Both the position numbers and the translations under genes were made by a program. Below the pieces are notes generated by a model that had not been told where the DNA came from, ran no database searches, and saw only the letters and a program-made list of their open reading frames with translations. From positions 1 through 23,489 of the forward strand of contig JBQTIP010000314.1 of NCBI GenBank assembly GCA_052388025.1: 23,489 nucleotides of DNA, given 5' to 3'. Below, one piece after another: positions 1 to 6,371 of the stretch (the first letter of the stretch is position 1; each line of letters begins with the position of its first letter). This stretch comes from JBQTIP01 sp052388025. Lineage in GTDB: Bacteria; Actinomycetota; UBA4738; HRBIN12.

Positions 1-495
1 CTTCGCCATCCCCGCACCCAACCCGCTGCGCATGTAGGTCTCGTGGATGTCGCGGCTCGCGGCCAGCGCCCGCTCGCGATCGGGGAGCACCGCGGGAAGT
101 GGCGGTTCGTGCGCGATGAGCGTCCGCACCTGCTCCGGGTGCTCGGCCACCAGGGCCAGCGCGTTCACCGCGCCCCCGCTGCTGGCGAAGAGGTCGACCG
201 GCCCGGCATCGATCGCGGAGATGAGCCGATGCAGATCGTCGGCGTGTTCCTCGACCGTGTTCTGCGCCGCGCCGTCGGTGCGCTTGCTCCGCTCCGACCC
301 GCGGGGGTCGTAGGTCACGACCGTGCGGTCGGTGAAGTGCTGCGCAAGCGTGCCGAACCCGGCGGCGCCCATCGGTGACCCGATCAACAGCAGGATCGGG
401 TCAGTGCTCGAATCGTTGCGCCGGACGTCGTACGTCAAGACTGCGCCGGGGACCTCCAGGGCTCGGCCTATGGGCTCCGTCATCGTCCCGGTCAT
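1..495 (-). CDS. alpha/beta hydrolase, partial (C-terminus beyond left edge)
   Basis: The first 165 codons of an alpha/beta-hydrolase-fold protein, starting at ATG 495 with GAGGTG just upstream as ribosome site. The N-terminus shows the usual order: a beta-strand pair, an 'ILLLIGSPMGAAGF' oxyanion-type loop, 'VVTYDPRGSERS' as the D-P-R-G strand, then 'VDLFASSGGAVNALAL', where the serine of S-S-G-G is the expected nucleophile elbow. The acid and the histidine lie outside the window. The family hydrolyses esters, epoxides or related small molecules in the cytoplasm; the substrate cannot be read here. It lies about 210 bp downstream of a DHFR-like pseudogene, in the same orientation as the ArsR operon. 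A partial copy of the ArsR operator overlaps its ribosome site, so it may belong to the same regulon. The fold is confident; the function is not. Confidence 0.85.
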   Translation of the reverse strand, partial: MTGTMTEPIGRALEVPGAVLTYDVRRNDSSTDPILLLIGSPMGAAGFGTLAQHFTDRTVVTYDPRGSERSKRTDGAAQNTVEEHADDLHRLISAIDAGPVDLFASSGGAVNALALVAEHPEQVRTLIAHEPPLPAVLPDRERALAASRDIHETYMRSGLGAGMAK

Positions 496-505
496 GGTGC
501 ACCTC

Positions 506-517
506 CCGTATGGTTGT
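506..517. promoter_or_regulatory. partial copy of the ArsR operator upstream of the hydrolase
   Basis: The 12 bases CCGTATGGTTGT are identical to the centre and one arm of the perfect palindrome at 2443-2462. The other arm is replaced by the ribosome site of the hydrolase gene. ArsR-type repressors bind such palindromes, so this is a candidate weak operator; binding is inferred. The rest of 496-704 contains no gene that I can support. Confidence 0.45.
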
Positions 518-704
518 TCACGTCCTGCACGTTGGACCGATGCCGATGGTGGATCTCATCGGCCGGCGTGGCTCTCTCCACAACGCCGCTCCGCGGCCAT
601 GAAACGTGACCGGACGCATCGATGGGCCACTCGTCGACTTGCGAACGATCCGAGACCGCGAGGAGGATGCGGGGCCGATATCTGTCACACGTGCCTTCCA
701 CGTG

Positions 705-964
705 CTAGCGGGTGGCCGGAACGTAGGTGAGGCCGAGAATGCCGTTGTCGAGCTGCTTGACGTCGATCCTGCCTCCTCCAGGGTCGGCCATACCTCGGCA
801 TGGTTCTCGTAACTGACTCGCCCGTAGAGGAGCGCATGGACGGAGAAGAGCAGGTCCTTGGAAAGCTGTTCGAACTCGCCGGCCCACCTGGTGGGGAGCC
901 AGTCCTGCGGCGTGCTGACCTGGCCGTCCAGGGTGACTACTGCCTGCTCGATGATCTTCCGCAT
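705..964 (-). pseudogene. dihydrofolate reductase-like (RibD C-terminal domain) gene with internal deletion
   Basis: Starting at ATG 964, the first ~65 residues are a clear RibD-C/DHFR-like N-terminus: 'VVTLDGQVSTPQDW', then 'LLYGRVSYENHAEVWP'. The similarity stops after 'VWPTLEEAG'. In another reading frame the sequence immediately gives a typical family C-terminus, 'IDVKQLDNGILGLTYVPATR', ending at a TAG (705-707). A normal member has ~180-190 residues, so roughly 100 central residues are missing and the two ends are out of frame. The protein cannot be functional. The neighbouring intact gene of the same family (1012-1590) is not a close copy, so this is a separate paralogue that has decayed. 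Family assignment is by motif; the size of the deletion is an estimate. Confidence 0.75.
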
Positions 965-1011
965 CGTTACTGCTCCTTGCCGTCGAGTCGTGGGTCAACG
1001 TGTCAGCTCTC

Positions 1012-1590
1012 TCATCGGAGCCGGTACCGGAGGTGAGTGGCGGTCGGCCCCGGAACGACCTCGATGACCTCGAGCTGTCGGAACTGCTCGCCCAGGTTCT
1101 CGAACATGCGCGTGCCGCCGCCGAACATCACGGGCACCAGGTGGATCGACAGCTCATCGACCAGGCCGCCGCGGATGAACTGCTGGCCGATGTCGGCGCC
1201 ACCCATCACGGACACGTTCTTGTCGCCGGCCGCGGCCTTCGCCTCGGCCAACGCATGCTCGATCCCGCCCGAGACGAAGTGGTAGACGCCGCCCTCTGGG
1301 ACATTGGCCGGCGCGTCGTGCGAGACGACGAAGACCGGCAGCCGGGCTGGGCCGGTCGGGCCGTCGGGTCCCCAGAACCTGATGGAGTCGTCGTACGTGC
1401 GCCGGCCGCAGATCACCACCCCGGTCGACGCGACACCCTTGGTCAGCACCTCGCTCCCGACGGGGTCGCCGCTGAACGCCCAGTCGTGGAGCCGCTCCCC
1501 GTTGTCGCCCAGGGGTTCCTCTGGCCGCCGGTTGGGGGCGGCGATGTAGCCGTCCAGCGACATGCTGATGTCGAAGTTCACGGCAGACAT
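1012..1590 (-). CDS. dihydrofolate reductase family protein (RibD C-terminal-like)
   Basis: A 192-residue cytoplasmic protein of the RibD C-terminal/DHFR-like superfamily of NAD(P)H-dependent reductases. It shows the N-terminal strand and loop 'FDISMSLDGYIAAPN', a middle 'GVVICGRRTYDDSIRFWG', 'PVFVVSHD', the nucleotide-binding 'VSVMGGADIGQQFIRGGLVDEL' region and a closing 'GGGTRMFENL'. The length is normal. I chose ATG 1590 because GAGG stands six bases upstream; a GTG at 1602 overlapping the previous stop is the alternative. It is the third gene of an ArsR-SRPBCC-DHFR operon. Stand-alone members of this family are often of unknown substrate despite the DHFR name, and no folate role can be claimed. 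Fold high confidence, substrate unknown. Confidence 0.88.
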   Translation of the reverse strand: MSAVNFDISMSLDGYIAAPNRRPEEPLGDNGERLHDWAFSGDPVGSEVLTKGVASTGVVICGRRTYDDSIRFWGPDGPTGPARLPVFVVSHDAPANVPEGGVYHFVSGGIEHALAEAKAAAGDKNVSVMGGADIGQQFIRGGLVDELSIHLVPVMFGGGTRMFENLGEQFRQLEVIEVVPGPTATHLRYRLR

Positions 1591-1598
1591 CGCCGGCC

Positions 1599-2105
1599 TC
1601 ACCGAGCCCTGAGCGGATCCTCGGCGAGGATCGCGTCGATCTGGCCGACGGCCTGCGTCAGGCCCTCCTCCATGCCCATGGCGGCGAGCTGCTCCATGGC
1701 CTCGACGGTCGGAAACTCACTCTCGATCGACATCCGGGTCTTCCCGCCGCCGATCTCCTTGATGGTCACCCGTGCGGTCGTCATGGGGAGCTCGGTGTTC
1801 GGCGTGCCGTCCTCGTTGGCGAAGCCATCGCGAAAGACGAGCCGGTGCGGAGGCTGGACCTCGTCCACGTCCCAGAACCCGCGTGGCTGATCGCCCTCCG
1901 GGCCGGTCATGTGGTAGGTGACCCGGCCGCCGGGGCGCAGGTCGTGAGCATCGACCGTCGCCGGGTAGGTCGGCGGTCCCCACCAGCGCTCGAGCTGGCG
2001 CGGATCGGCCCAGAGCTGCCAGACCCGCTCCGGCGAGGCGTCGAACTCGGCTTCCAGCGTCATCGTGCGCGACCGAGGGTCCTTGCGGATTGCGGTGACG
2101 GTCAT
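1599..2105 (-). CDS. SRPBCC/AHSA1 (START-like) domain protein
   Basis: 168 residues forming one activator-of-Hsp90-ATPase-1-like (SRPBCC) domain. It has the hallmark N-terminal 'FDASPERVWQLWADPRQLERWWGPP', the middle 'DLRPGGRVTYHMTGPEGD' and 'PPHRLVFRDGFANEDG', and a long C-terminal helix 'EGLTQAVGQIDAILAE'. Such domains form a deep hydrophobic cavity for small ligands. ATG 2105 overlaps the ArsR stop by four bases (ATGA), and a strong AAGGAGGG precedes it within the ArsR coding end, so the two are translationally coupled. ArsR plus SRPBCC is a very common pair in Actinomycetota and is presumed to be a ligand-responsive unit; the ligand is unknown. A longer open frame extends upstream but has no support. 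Confidence 0.93.
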   Translation of the reverse strand: MTVTAIRKDPRSRTMTLEAEFDASPERVWQLWADPRQLERWWGPPTYPATVDAHDLRPGGRVTYHMTGPEGDQPRGFWDVDEVQPPHRLVFRDGFANEDGTPNTELPMTTARVTIKEIGGGKTRMSIESEFPTVEAMEQLAAMGMEEGLTQAVGQIDAILAEDPLRAR

Positions 2106-2440
2106 CGGTCTCCCTCCTTCGGCGATTCGCTGAGGAGCCGGTCCATACGCTCGACGCGCTCGCGCCACAGCTCCTCGTATCGGTCGAGCAAGCGCCGCGC
2201 CACGCGGAGCCCCTCGAGGTTGGTGCGGACGACCTTCCGCCGTCCGATGCGATGCTTGCTGACGAGGCCGGCCCGCTCGAGGACGGCGACGTGCTTCTGC
2301 GCCGCCGCGAAGCTCATCGCGTAGTGCTCAGCTAGCTCGGCCACCCCCTCCTTCCCGTCGATCGCGCGGCGCACGATGTCACGGCGGGTGGCGTCACCCA
2401 GGGCGCCGAAGATACGGTCGTGGTCGAGGACGAGCTGCAT
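2102..2440 (-). CDS. ArsR/SmtB-family winged-helix transcriptional repressor
   Basis: A 112-residue single-domain winged-helix regulator: 'IFGALGDATRRDIVRRAIDG' (helix 1-2), 'GVAELAEHYAMSFAAAQKHVAVLERAGLV' (helix-turn-helix with the family's K-H-hxxL core), then the basic wing 'SKHRIGRRKVVRTN'. No cysteine is present, so it is not a classic metal sensor; it belongs to the SRPBCC-associated group. ATG 2440 is chosen because an in-frame ATG at 2452 lies inside the operator palindrome. The gene heads an operon with the SRPBCC and DHFR-like genes and probably represses itself through the palindrome directly upstream. The DNA-binding role is confident from the family; the effector is unknown. Confidence 0.93.
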   Translation of the reverse strand: MQLVLDHDRIFGALGDATRRDIVRRAIDGKEGVAELAEHYAMSFAAAQKHVAVLERAGLVSKHRIGRRKVVRTNLEGLRVARRLLDRYEELWRERVERMDRLLSESPKEGDR

Positions 2441-2442
2441 TG

Positions 2443-2462
2443 ATACAACCATACGGTTGTAT
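2443..2462. promoter_or_regulatory. palindromic ArsR operator
   Basis: Perfect inverted repeat ATACAACC - ATAC - GGTTGTAT, two bases upstream of the ArsR start codon. Position, symmetry and arm length fit an autoregulatory ArsR site, and the proximity to the ATG implies that repressor binding would block a very short or absent leader. Binding itself is inferred. Confidence 0.75.
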
Positions 2463-2505
2463 GTGCAGGCCTGTCAACTGTTGCTCCGAGGCGCGACGAG
2501 AGGCC

Positions 2506-2633
2506 CCGTGCTACCCACCGTGCTACCGAACGGAACGGCACAGGACGACACAGGACAGCACGAACGGCACGAGAAGAGCCCTCTGACCTGGACTGGGCAG
2601 CACCAGGCAGCACCAGACGGACAGGGCAGCACG
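2506..2633. repeat. non-coding stretch with short direct repeats
   Basis: The interval between the ArsR operator and the tRNA relic has no convincing gene. It holds two copies of CCGTGCTACC (2506-2515 and 2518-2527) and, further on, three copies of GGCAGCAC (about 2598-2633, two of them in tandem as GGCAGCACCA). Repeats like these beside an att core resemble the arm region of an integrative element; this is an inference from position only. Confidence 0.4.
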
Positions 2634-2642
2634 GACGCCGTA

Positions 2643-2689
2643 AGACTCATAATCCGCCGGTCGGAGGTTCGAGTCCTCCCCGCCCCACT
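2643..2689 (+). other. tRNA 3'-half relic, probable att core (elongator tRNA-Met-like, CAT anticodon)
   Basis: The 47 bases read as the 3' half of a tRNA. An anticodon loop CTCATAA is followed by the 3' side of the anticodon stem, a perfect T-arm (GGAGG, loop TTCGAGT, CCTCC), the 3' acceptor strand and discriminator A. Pairing is lost in the outer three base pairs of the anticodon stem, so the 5' half of the tRNA is absent. Such 3' ends are the standard att sites of tyrosine integrases, and an integrase gene lies directly beside it. A functional tRNA cannot be made. Confidence 0.75.
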
Positions 2690-2748
2690 CTCCTGAGCTG
2701 AGACTTTGTGATGAGTCTCCGGGTTGCGGGTCGCCCCAACCCCTCCCG

Positions 2749-2767
2749 TGCCAACGGATTGCCAACG
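2749..2767. repeat. paired TGCCAACG repeat, candidate integrase arm site
   Basis: Two TGCCAACG units 11 bp apart (TGCCAACGGATTGCCAACG), 60 bp from the tRNA relic on the integrase side. The same arrangement with two mismatches occurs at 4052-4070 beyond the other end of the integrase gene. One-helical-turn spacing and position fit arm-type integrase binding sites. Confidence 0.5.
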
Positions 2768-4020
2768 CCCGAGATGGCCGGAGCGCGGTCTCCAGGGCTC
2801 GGGCCGCCTCCGCTGGTCCCTCCTGCCAGGCGTGTTGGTAGACGGCAATGGTGAACGCCGGTGAGGTGTGGCCGAGGACCGCCGAGACGATCACCGGGTG
2901 CACCCCTCGTCGTCCGAGCTCGGTGGCGACGGCGTGGCGCACGTCGTGCAGGCGCGTGTCGGGATGGAAGCCGGCCTTGAGCGCCAGTCGCTTGAACGCG
3001 CTGGTGAACGAGTCGGGGTAAATGAGGACCCGTCCCCGCGGTCGCACACCAGGGCGACCGGACGGCCCAGCTCGTCGAGCGGGTCGCGCCATCTCGGCCC
3101 GAGAGCCGTGCGCCGCTTCAGCTGTTCGCGTCGGTGCCGCCGGATCCTCTCCAGGGCGAAGGCGGGAAGCTGAACGATGCGGCGGGAACGCTTCGTCTTC
3201 AAAGCGGTGAACTCCACGGTTCTCCCGTCGCGATGGCGAACCGGCTGGACTCCGCGGCGGATGGAGATCGTGCCCGCCTCGAGGTCAACGTCCTCCCAGG
3301 AGATGCCGAGGACCTCCGCACGGCGGGCTCCGGTGACCACGGCAAGCAGGATCGGGACCTCCCACACCGTGTCGAGCGCCGCCTCTAACAGGGCCCCGAG
3401 CCGCGCGGATGTCGGCCAGTGCACCTCTGGGCGCTGGACCCTGGGGCGTTTGACCGCGGCCACGGGATTGGCGGCGATGAGCCCATCCGCGACCGCCTGA
3501 CGCAGGGCGGAGCCCAGCACGCTGCGGACCTGGGCGATGGTGGCGGCCGAGAGTCCCCGCTGCTGCATCCGGGCGAGGACCGCTCGGACGTGGCCGGATC
3601 TGACCTTCCCGACCTCCAGGCCTCCGGTGACCGGGACGATCTCCCGGCGGATGTAGCCCTCGTAGCCGTCCAAGGTTCGTGCCCGGATACCTCGGGTGCG
3701 CTGAAACTCGAGCCAGCGGTGGAGGTAGTCGCCCAGGCCGATCCGCTCGGGGGAGGGGTCGCCTCCTCCTTCGATGTACCGGATGAACTCGTGCAGGGCA
3801 CTCTCCGCCTGCCTCTTCGTGGCGAAGCCGCTCTTGCTCTTCTGGCGTCTTCTCCCGCTGATGGGGTGGGGACAGATGTCGACGATGAACTCCCATGTTC
3901 GGCGCTTGCGGACGTGTCCCTACATGTGGCCCTCCTTAGCCGGCTCGACGCGGGGACAGTTGACTGCAAACCCGAGTGGCGGAGGGCCGGCGGATTTCGC
4001 ATCCAGTGTTCGACCCACGA

Positions 4021-4070
4021 TGAGGAAAGATGAGGAAAGACGGGGCCCATTTGCCAACGGTGTGCCAACG
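4021..4070. repeat. tandem 10-mer and second paired TGCCAACG site upstream of the integrase
   Basis: 4021-4040 is TGAGGAAAGA repeated exactly twice. 4052-4070 (TGCCAACGGTGTGCCAACG) matches the arm-like pair at 2749-2767 at 17 of 19 bases, with the same 11-bp period. Both lie 95-145 bp upstream of the integrase start. They may serve recombination or control of the int promoter. Confidence 0.5.
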
Positions 4071-4110
4071 TTGAGGGCCTGGCCGGTCCGAGCGTTGGTG
4101 AACCTAGGGC

Positions 4111-4332
4111 TCAGGCGGTTTGCTTCGTGGGTCCGAGTGACGCGTTCTCCAGAATGTGGCAGACGCAGCGGCCGTCGGGTGGCGCGTCGGCGAGCTTTTC
4201 GGCCACGCGCTTGAGCTTGCGAAGCTCAGCTTGGAGCCGCTGGAGCTCGCGAATCCGTTCGTCGATCGCTGCGGACTGCTCGTCGATGACGTGGCGAACG
4301 TACGGACAAGGCGCCTCGCCCCGGTCTCGGAA
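4111..4332 (-). pseudogene. MerR-family metal-sensor effector domain, DNA-binding part missing
   Basis: About 73 residues in an open frame ending at TGA 4111-4113 match the C-terminal half of metal-responsive MerR regulators: 'GEAPCPYVRHVIDEQ' leading into the long dimerisation helix ('SAAIDERIRELQRLQAELRKL'), then 'PPDGRCVCHILEN'. Three cysteines sit where such sensors carry metal ligands. The N-terminal winged HTH is absent: upstream residues do not resemble MerR. So this is a 5'-truncated gene. It abuts rhodanese and helicase fragments on the other strand, in what looks like a junk junction inside the mobile zone. Confidence 0.6.
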
Positions 4333-4431
4333 ACCAGGAGAGGCTCCGGGGACGGCGGGTCTCCCTGACATTGCCGGGCTGGTCGGGAAACGCTTTCGGT
4401 GGACGAACCAGGAGAACACCGGGAGGCCGAC

Positions 4432-4507
4432 ATGCCACGCGACATGGGACGCGCCGAGGTTCTTCGCCTGCTCGAGCAGGGCGCCCAGGTGGTCGAGGTC
4501 CTTGGGC
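4432..4507 (+). pseudogene. rhodanese-domain N-terminal fragment
   Basis: ATG 4432 with GGGAGG nine bases upstream begins 'MPRDMGRAEVLRLLEQGAQ' followed by 'VVEVL', the characteristic start of small rhodanese-like sulfurtransferase domains. The next expected elements (the H-hPGA-INI strand and the active-site cysteine loop) are absent and the frame turns into low-complexity arginine-rich sequence. Only ~25 codons survive. The call rests on this short match. Confidence 0.5.
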
Positions 4508-4561
4508 TGTGCGGTCATCGCGGCCCGGAACGTCCCGACGCTGTTCTCGTTCATCGCAGCC

Positions 4562-4760
4562 CGCGACGTCGTCGCCGCGCTCGCCACAGGCCGCCGCTGT
4601 CTGGTTTTCAGCCAGTGGAAGGAGCACGTCGAACGGCTGGCCCAATGCCTCAGGGAGGCCGGCAAGGAACCGTTCGTCCTGGAAGGCGGGCTCGGCAAGA
4701 AAGCGAGGACCGCGATCTTGGAAGCGGTCGGCAGGGCGCGGCCCGAGGACGCGTTTGTAA
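4562..4760 (+). pseudogene. DEAD/DEAH-type helicase C-terminal domain fragment
   Basis: About 65 codons, 'RDVVAALATGRRCLVFSQWK' to 'GKKARTAILEAV', correspond to the start of a superfamily-2 helicase C-terminal RecA-like lobe, in which a strand such as 'CLVFSQWKEH' precedes a helix and 'PFVLEGGLGKKAR'. The downstream motifs V and VI (the ATG/Q..R segments) are missing and no N-terminal Walker lobe is nearby. It is an internal scrap of a much larger gene. It ends at the promoter region of the toxin-antitoxin pair, which suggests that this module landed in, or was joined to, the old helicase. Confidence 0.6.
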
Positions 4761-4790
4761 CGCCTTGTGACCTGGTGGTACACTCGTGAC
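4755..4790 (+). promoter_or_regulatory. promoter with three spaced TTGTRAC-like repeats upstream of the toxin-antitoxin operon
   Basis: TTGTAA (4755-4760), an 18-base spacer and TACACT (4779-4784) resemble a sigma-70 promoter. Superimposed are TTGTAAC at 4755, TTGTGAC at 4765 and TCGTGAC at 4784, spaced 10 and 19 bases, i.e. about one and two helical turns. Regularly phased repeats over a promoter fit autoregulation by the HTH-bearing antitoxin. Inferred, not shown. Confidence 0.4.
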
Positions 4791-4815
4791 AGAATCGAAC
4801 CGAGGGGACGCGCTA

Positions 4816-5562
4816 ATGACTTCGAAGGCTGTCGCTCATTCGGGCCGGGACGTTGAGGCGCAGAGGTCGAGCCGCAAGCGGCGCTCCTCGGTGTCTGCGC
4901 CAGCCGGATCGGGGAAGATGGCGTCGATGCTTGCGGCCTTGAGTGGGCTGCCGGTGGACCAGCAGCGCTTCGCCCTGTTGATGACTGAAGCGCTTGGCCG
5001 TATTGCCGATGAGACTGACATCTCTGAAAGTCGGGTTCGAAACCTCCTCTACCGGCTCGTCCAGGCTGGTTTGCTCCAAGAGCGGAGAGCGCCGGAGGCG
5101 CGCCAGGAGGTCGCTCGGGCGCTTGGCCCATCTCTTGCGGATCTGGACCCTGTCCCGTATGCCACCGTCGAACAGGCTCGCCGACTCGCCGCGCTTCGAG
5201 CCTCCCTGCTTCGAGAGGGCGCGCTCTCCACGGCTGCGATCGCAGAGGCTCGAGGGATAACTCGCAACAACGCACGACAGTGGATCTCTCGGCTTCGAAA
5301 ATCGAACCGTCTCTTCACCGTAGGCCACGAGGGGGAGACCCTCGTGCCTGCCTTCTTGCTCGATGAGCAGTTCCAGCCGAAACCAGAAGTCAGTGAACCG
5401 ATCAAGGCACTCCGCGAAGTGGGCGAGGACGGTTGGGCGCTATGGGCGTGGTTCGTCACGCCGTCCGCCTGGCTCGATGGTCGTGTTCCAGCGGAGGTCC
5501 TCACCTCCGATCCCCAGCGTGTCGCTGAGGGCGCGCGGCAGCGGGCGGCCTCGGCCGCGTGA
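4816..5562 (+). CDS. antitoxin of a RES-type toxin-antitoxin pair: two putative HTH segments plus ParS/MbcA-like C-terminus
   Basis: 248 residues from ATG 4816 (GAGGGG eight bases upstream; a GTG at 4786 is possible). Residues ~1-35 are basic and Ser/Arg-rich. Residues ~48-88 contain a winged-helix-like 'DISESRVRNLLYRLVQAGLL'. Residues ~137-165 hold a second helix-turn-helix, 'STAAIAEARGITRNNARQWI'. Residues ~193-243, 'WALWAWFVTPSAWLDGRVPAEVL', match the toxin-binding C-terminal domain of Xre/MbcA/ParS antitoxins (W-h-hTP---LdGR-P-evL). Known partners of RES toxins are usually 110-200 residues with one HTH, so the first ~100 residues are extra. It overlaps the toxin by four bases. Predicted role: neutralise the toxin by direct binding and repress the operon. 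HTH calls are by eye. Confidence 0.7.
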   Translation: MTSKAVAHSGRDVEAQRSSRKRRSSVSAPAGSGKMASMLAALSGLPVDQQRFALLMTEALGRIADETDISESRVRNLLYRLVQAGLLQERRAPEARQEVARALGPSLADLDPVPYATVEQARRLAALRASLLREGALSTAAIAEARGITRNNARQWISRLRKSNRLFTVGHEGETLVPAFLLDEQFQPKPEVSEPIKALREVGEDGWALWAWFVTPSAWLDGRVPAEVLTSDPQRVAEGARQRAASAA

Positions 5563-6293
5563 CTGCGCCGGGGTGTCTTGACCCGGCGAAGTGCCCGGTT
5601 CCCGATCCGGTGGGCGTGGATCTTCGGCGACTGAGGCTCGCCCGCGTTGCGGATGGGGCCACGTTCCACACTTCGTATCTTCGGGCGCACTGGCCGGCGC
5701 TCTTCAACGCTTCCGGTCTCGGGAACGCGCGGTTCTCACCATTGCGGGCCGACGGAACAGTTGTGCCGACGATGTATGCGGCGGCGACGCAGGCTGTCGC
5801 TCTCCTCGAGACGTCCTTTCACGACGTCCACGAGATGGGAACGCGAATCATCTCGGAGTCGCTGCACCTTGCGCCTCGCGGTCTCGTCGCGCTAACGGCG
5901 CCCGTCTCGTTGCCGCTTATCGACCTCACGGACGAGGGGCTGGAGCGGGTCGGCCTGGCGCGTGCGCAGCTGGTTGGGACGACGCCGGAGCACTATGCGT
6001 GCACGCGCCAATGGGCGGTAGCGCTGCACGGTCGGCGGATCGGACCCGCCACACCGGTCGGTTTCCTCTGGCGCTCGCGTATCGCCGAGCTCGCCGGCGC
6101 CGACTCGCCACTACTCGGCGATCTGCTCCCGGCCTCGAGCAGAGTGTGGGTGTTGTTCGGCGACCGGATGCCGACCGACCCGGCTGCATGGCAGCCGGGC
6201 GACCCGCACTACGACGATCTGACGACCGGCGATGGACGCCTGCTCGCAGAACAGATCGCCGAACAGCTTGGCGCTGTCATCGTCTCGAACTGA
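5559..6293 (+). CDS. RES-domain toxin (predicted NAD+-degrading)
   Basis: 244 residues starting at GTG 5559, overlapping the antitoxin TGA (GTGA), the coupling usual for toxin-antitoxin pairs. The RES domain occupies residues ~23-175. 'NASGLGNARFSPL' carries the conserved Arg (R58) in the G-x-R/A-RFSP motif, 'TMYAAATQAVALLETSF' carries Tyr73 and Glu84. Characterised RES toxins (ParT, MbcT, Res) act on NAD+ or as ADP-ribosyl transferases and arrest growth until neutralised. The C-terminus ('SRVWVLFGDRMP' onward) extends past the core, making the protein longer than most RES toxins (~150-230 residues). All motifs and the frame are intact, in contrast to the pseudogenes just upstream. Family assignment is good; activity is inferred. 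Confidence 0.82.
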   Translation: MTAPGCLDPAKCPVPDPVGVDLRRLRLARVADGATFHTSYLRAHWPALFNASGLGNARFSPLRADGTVVPTMYAAATQAVALLETSFHDVHEMGTRIISESLHLAPRGLVALTAPVSLPLIDLTDEGLERVGLARAQLVGTTPEHYACTRQWAVALHGRRIGPATPVGFLWRSRIAELAGADSPLLGDLLPASSRVWVLFGDRMPTDPAAWQPGDPHYDDLTTGDGRLLAEQIAEQLGAVIVSN

Positions 6294-6371
6294 CTTCGGC
6301 GGACTCTAGTCGGCTCACCGGAAGGATCCTCGAAGACGTCTCGATCAATCCGGGGCCGGGGCCGTGCTTTT

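Larger units (their letters stand above)
2523..3925 (-). pseudogene. int: tyrosine recombinase/phage integrase, inactivated
   Basis: The expected start is ATG 3925 after an excellent AGGAGGG, but codon 2 is TAG (3920-3922). After it the frame gives a normal AP2-like N-terminal domain ('GHVRKRRTWEFIVD', 'KSKSGFATKRQAESALHEF'), then the SAM-like core-binding domain ('TLDGYEGYIRREIVP'). The catalytic domain starts with 'VVTGARRAEVLGISWEDVD', carrying the first catalytic arginine. Around 3025-3029 one base is missing; the frame then continues with 'YPDSFTSAFKRLALKAG', 'LHDVRHAVATEL' (H-x-x-R), 'LGHTSPAFTIAVYQHA' (His and nucleophile Tyr). All five catalytic residues are present but split over two frames. 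The last frame runs through the arm repeats and tRNA relic and closes at 2523, so the original stop is probably lost. Related integrases have ~380-400 residues. Confidence 0.85.

Noticed and set aside
1000..1890. 296-codon plus-strand open frame
   Set aside because: Antisense to the DHFR-like and SRPBCC genes, which have clear motifs and coupled starts.
2643..2689. functional tRNA gene
   Set aside because: Only the 3' half is present; the anticodon stem pairs and the D-arm and 5' acceptor strand are missing. The same is true for 13148, 14503 and 18096.
2523..3092. separate small protein containing a 'GGEDSNLRPADYES'-type tail
   Set aside because: The tail is translation of the tRNA relic on the opposite strand and the front is the C-terminal part of the broken integrase, so it is not an independent gene.
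4396..4560. minus-strand start of a protein containing 'LGASHVAWHVGLPVFSWFV'
   Set aside because: The frame continues into the MerR fragment, but the sequence resembles no MerR N-terminus and the opposite strand gives a recognisable rhodanese start, so it is taken as antisense.
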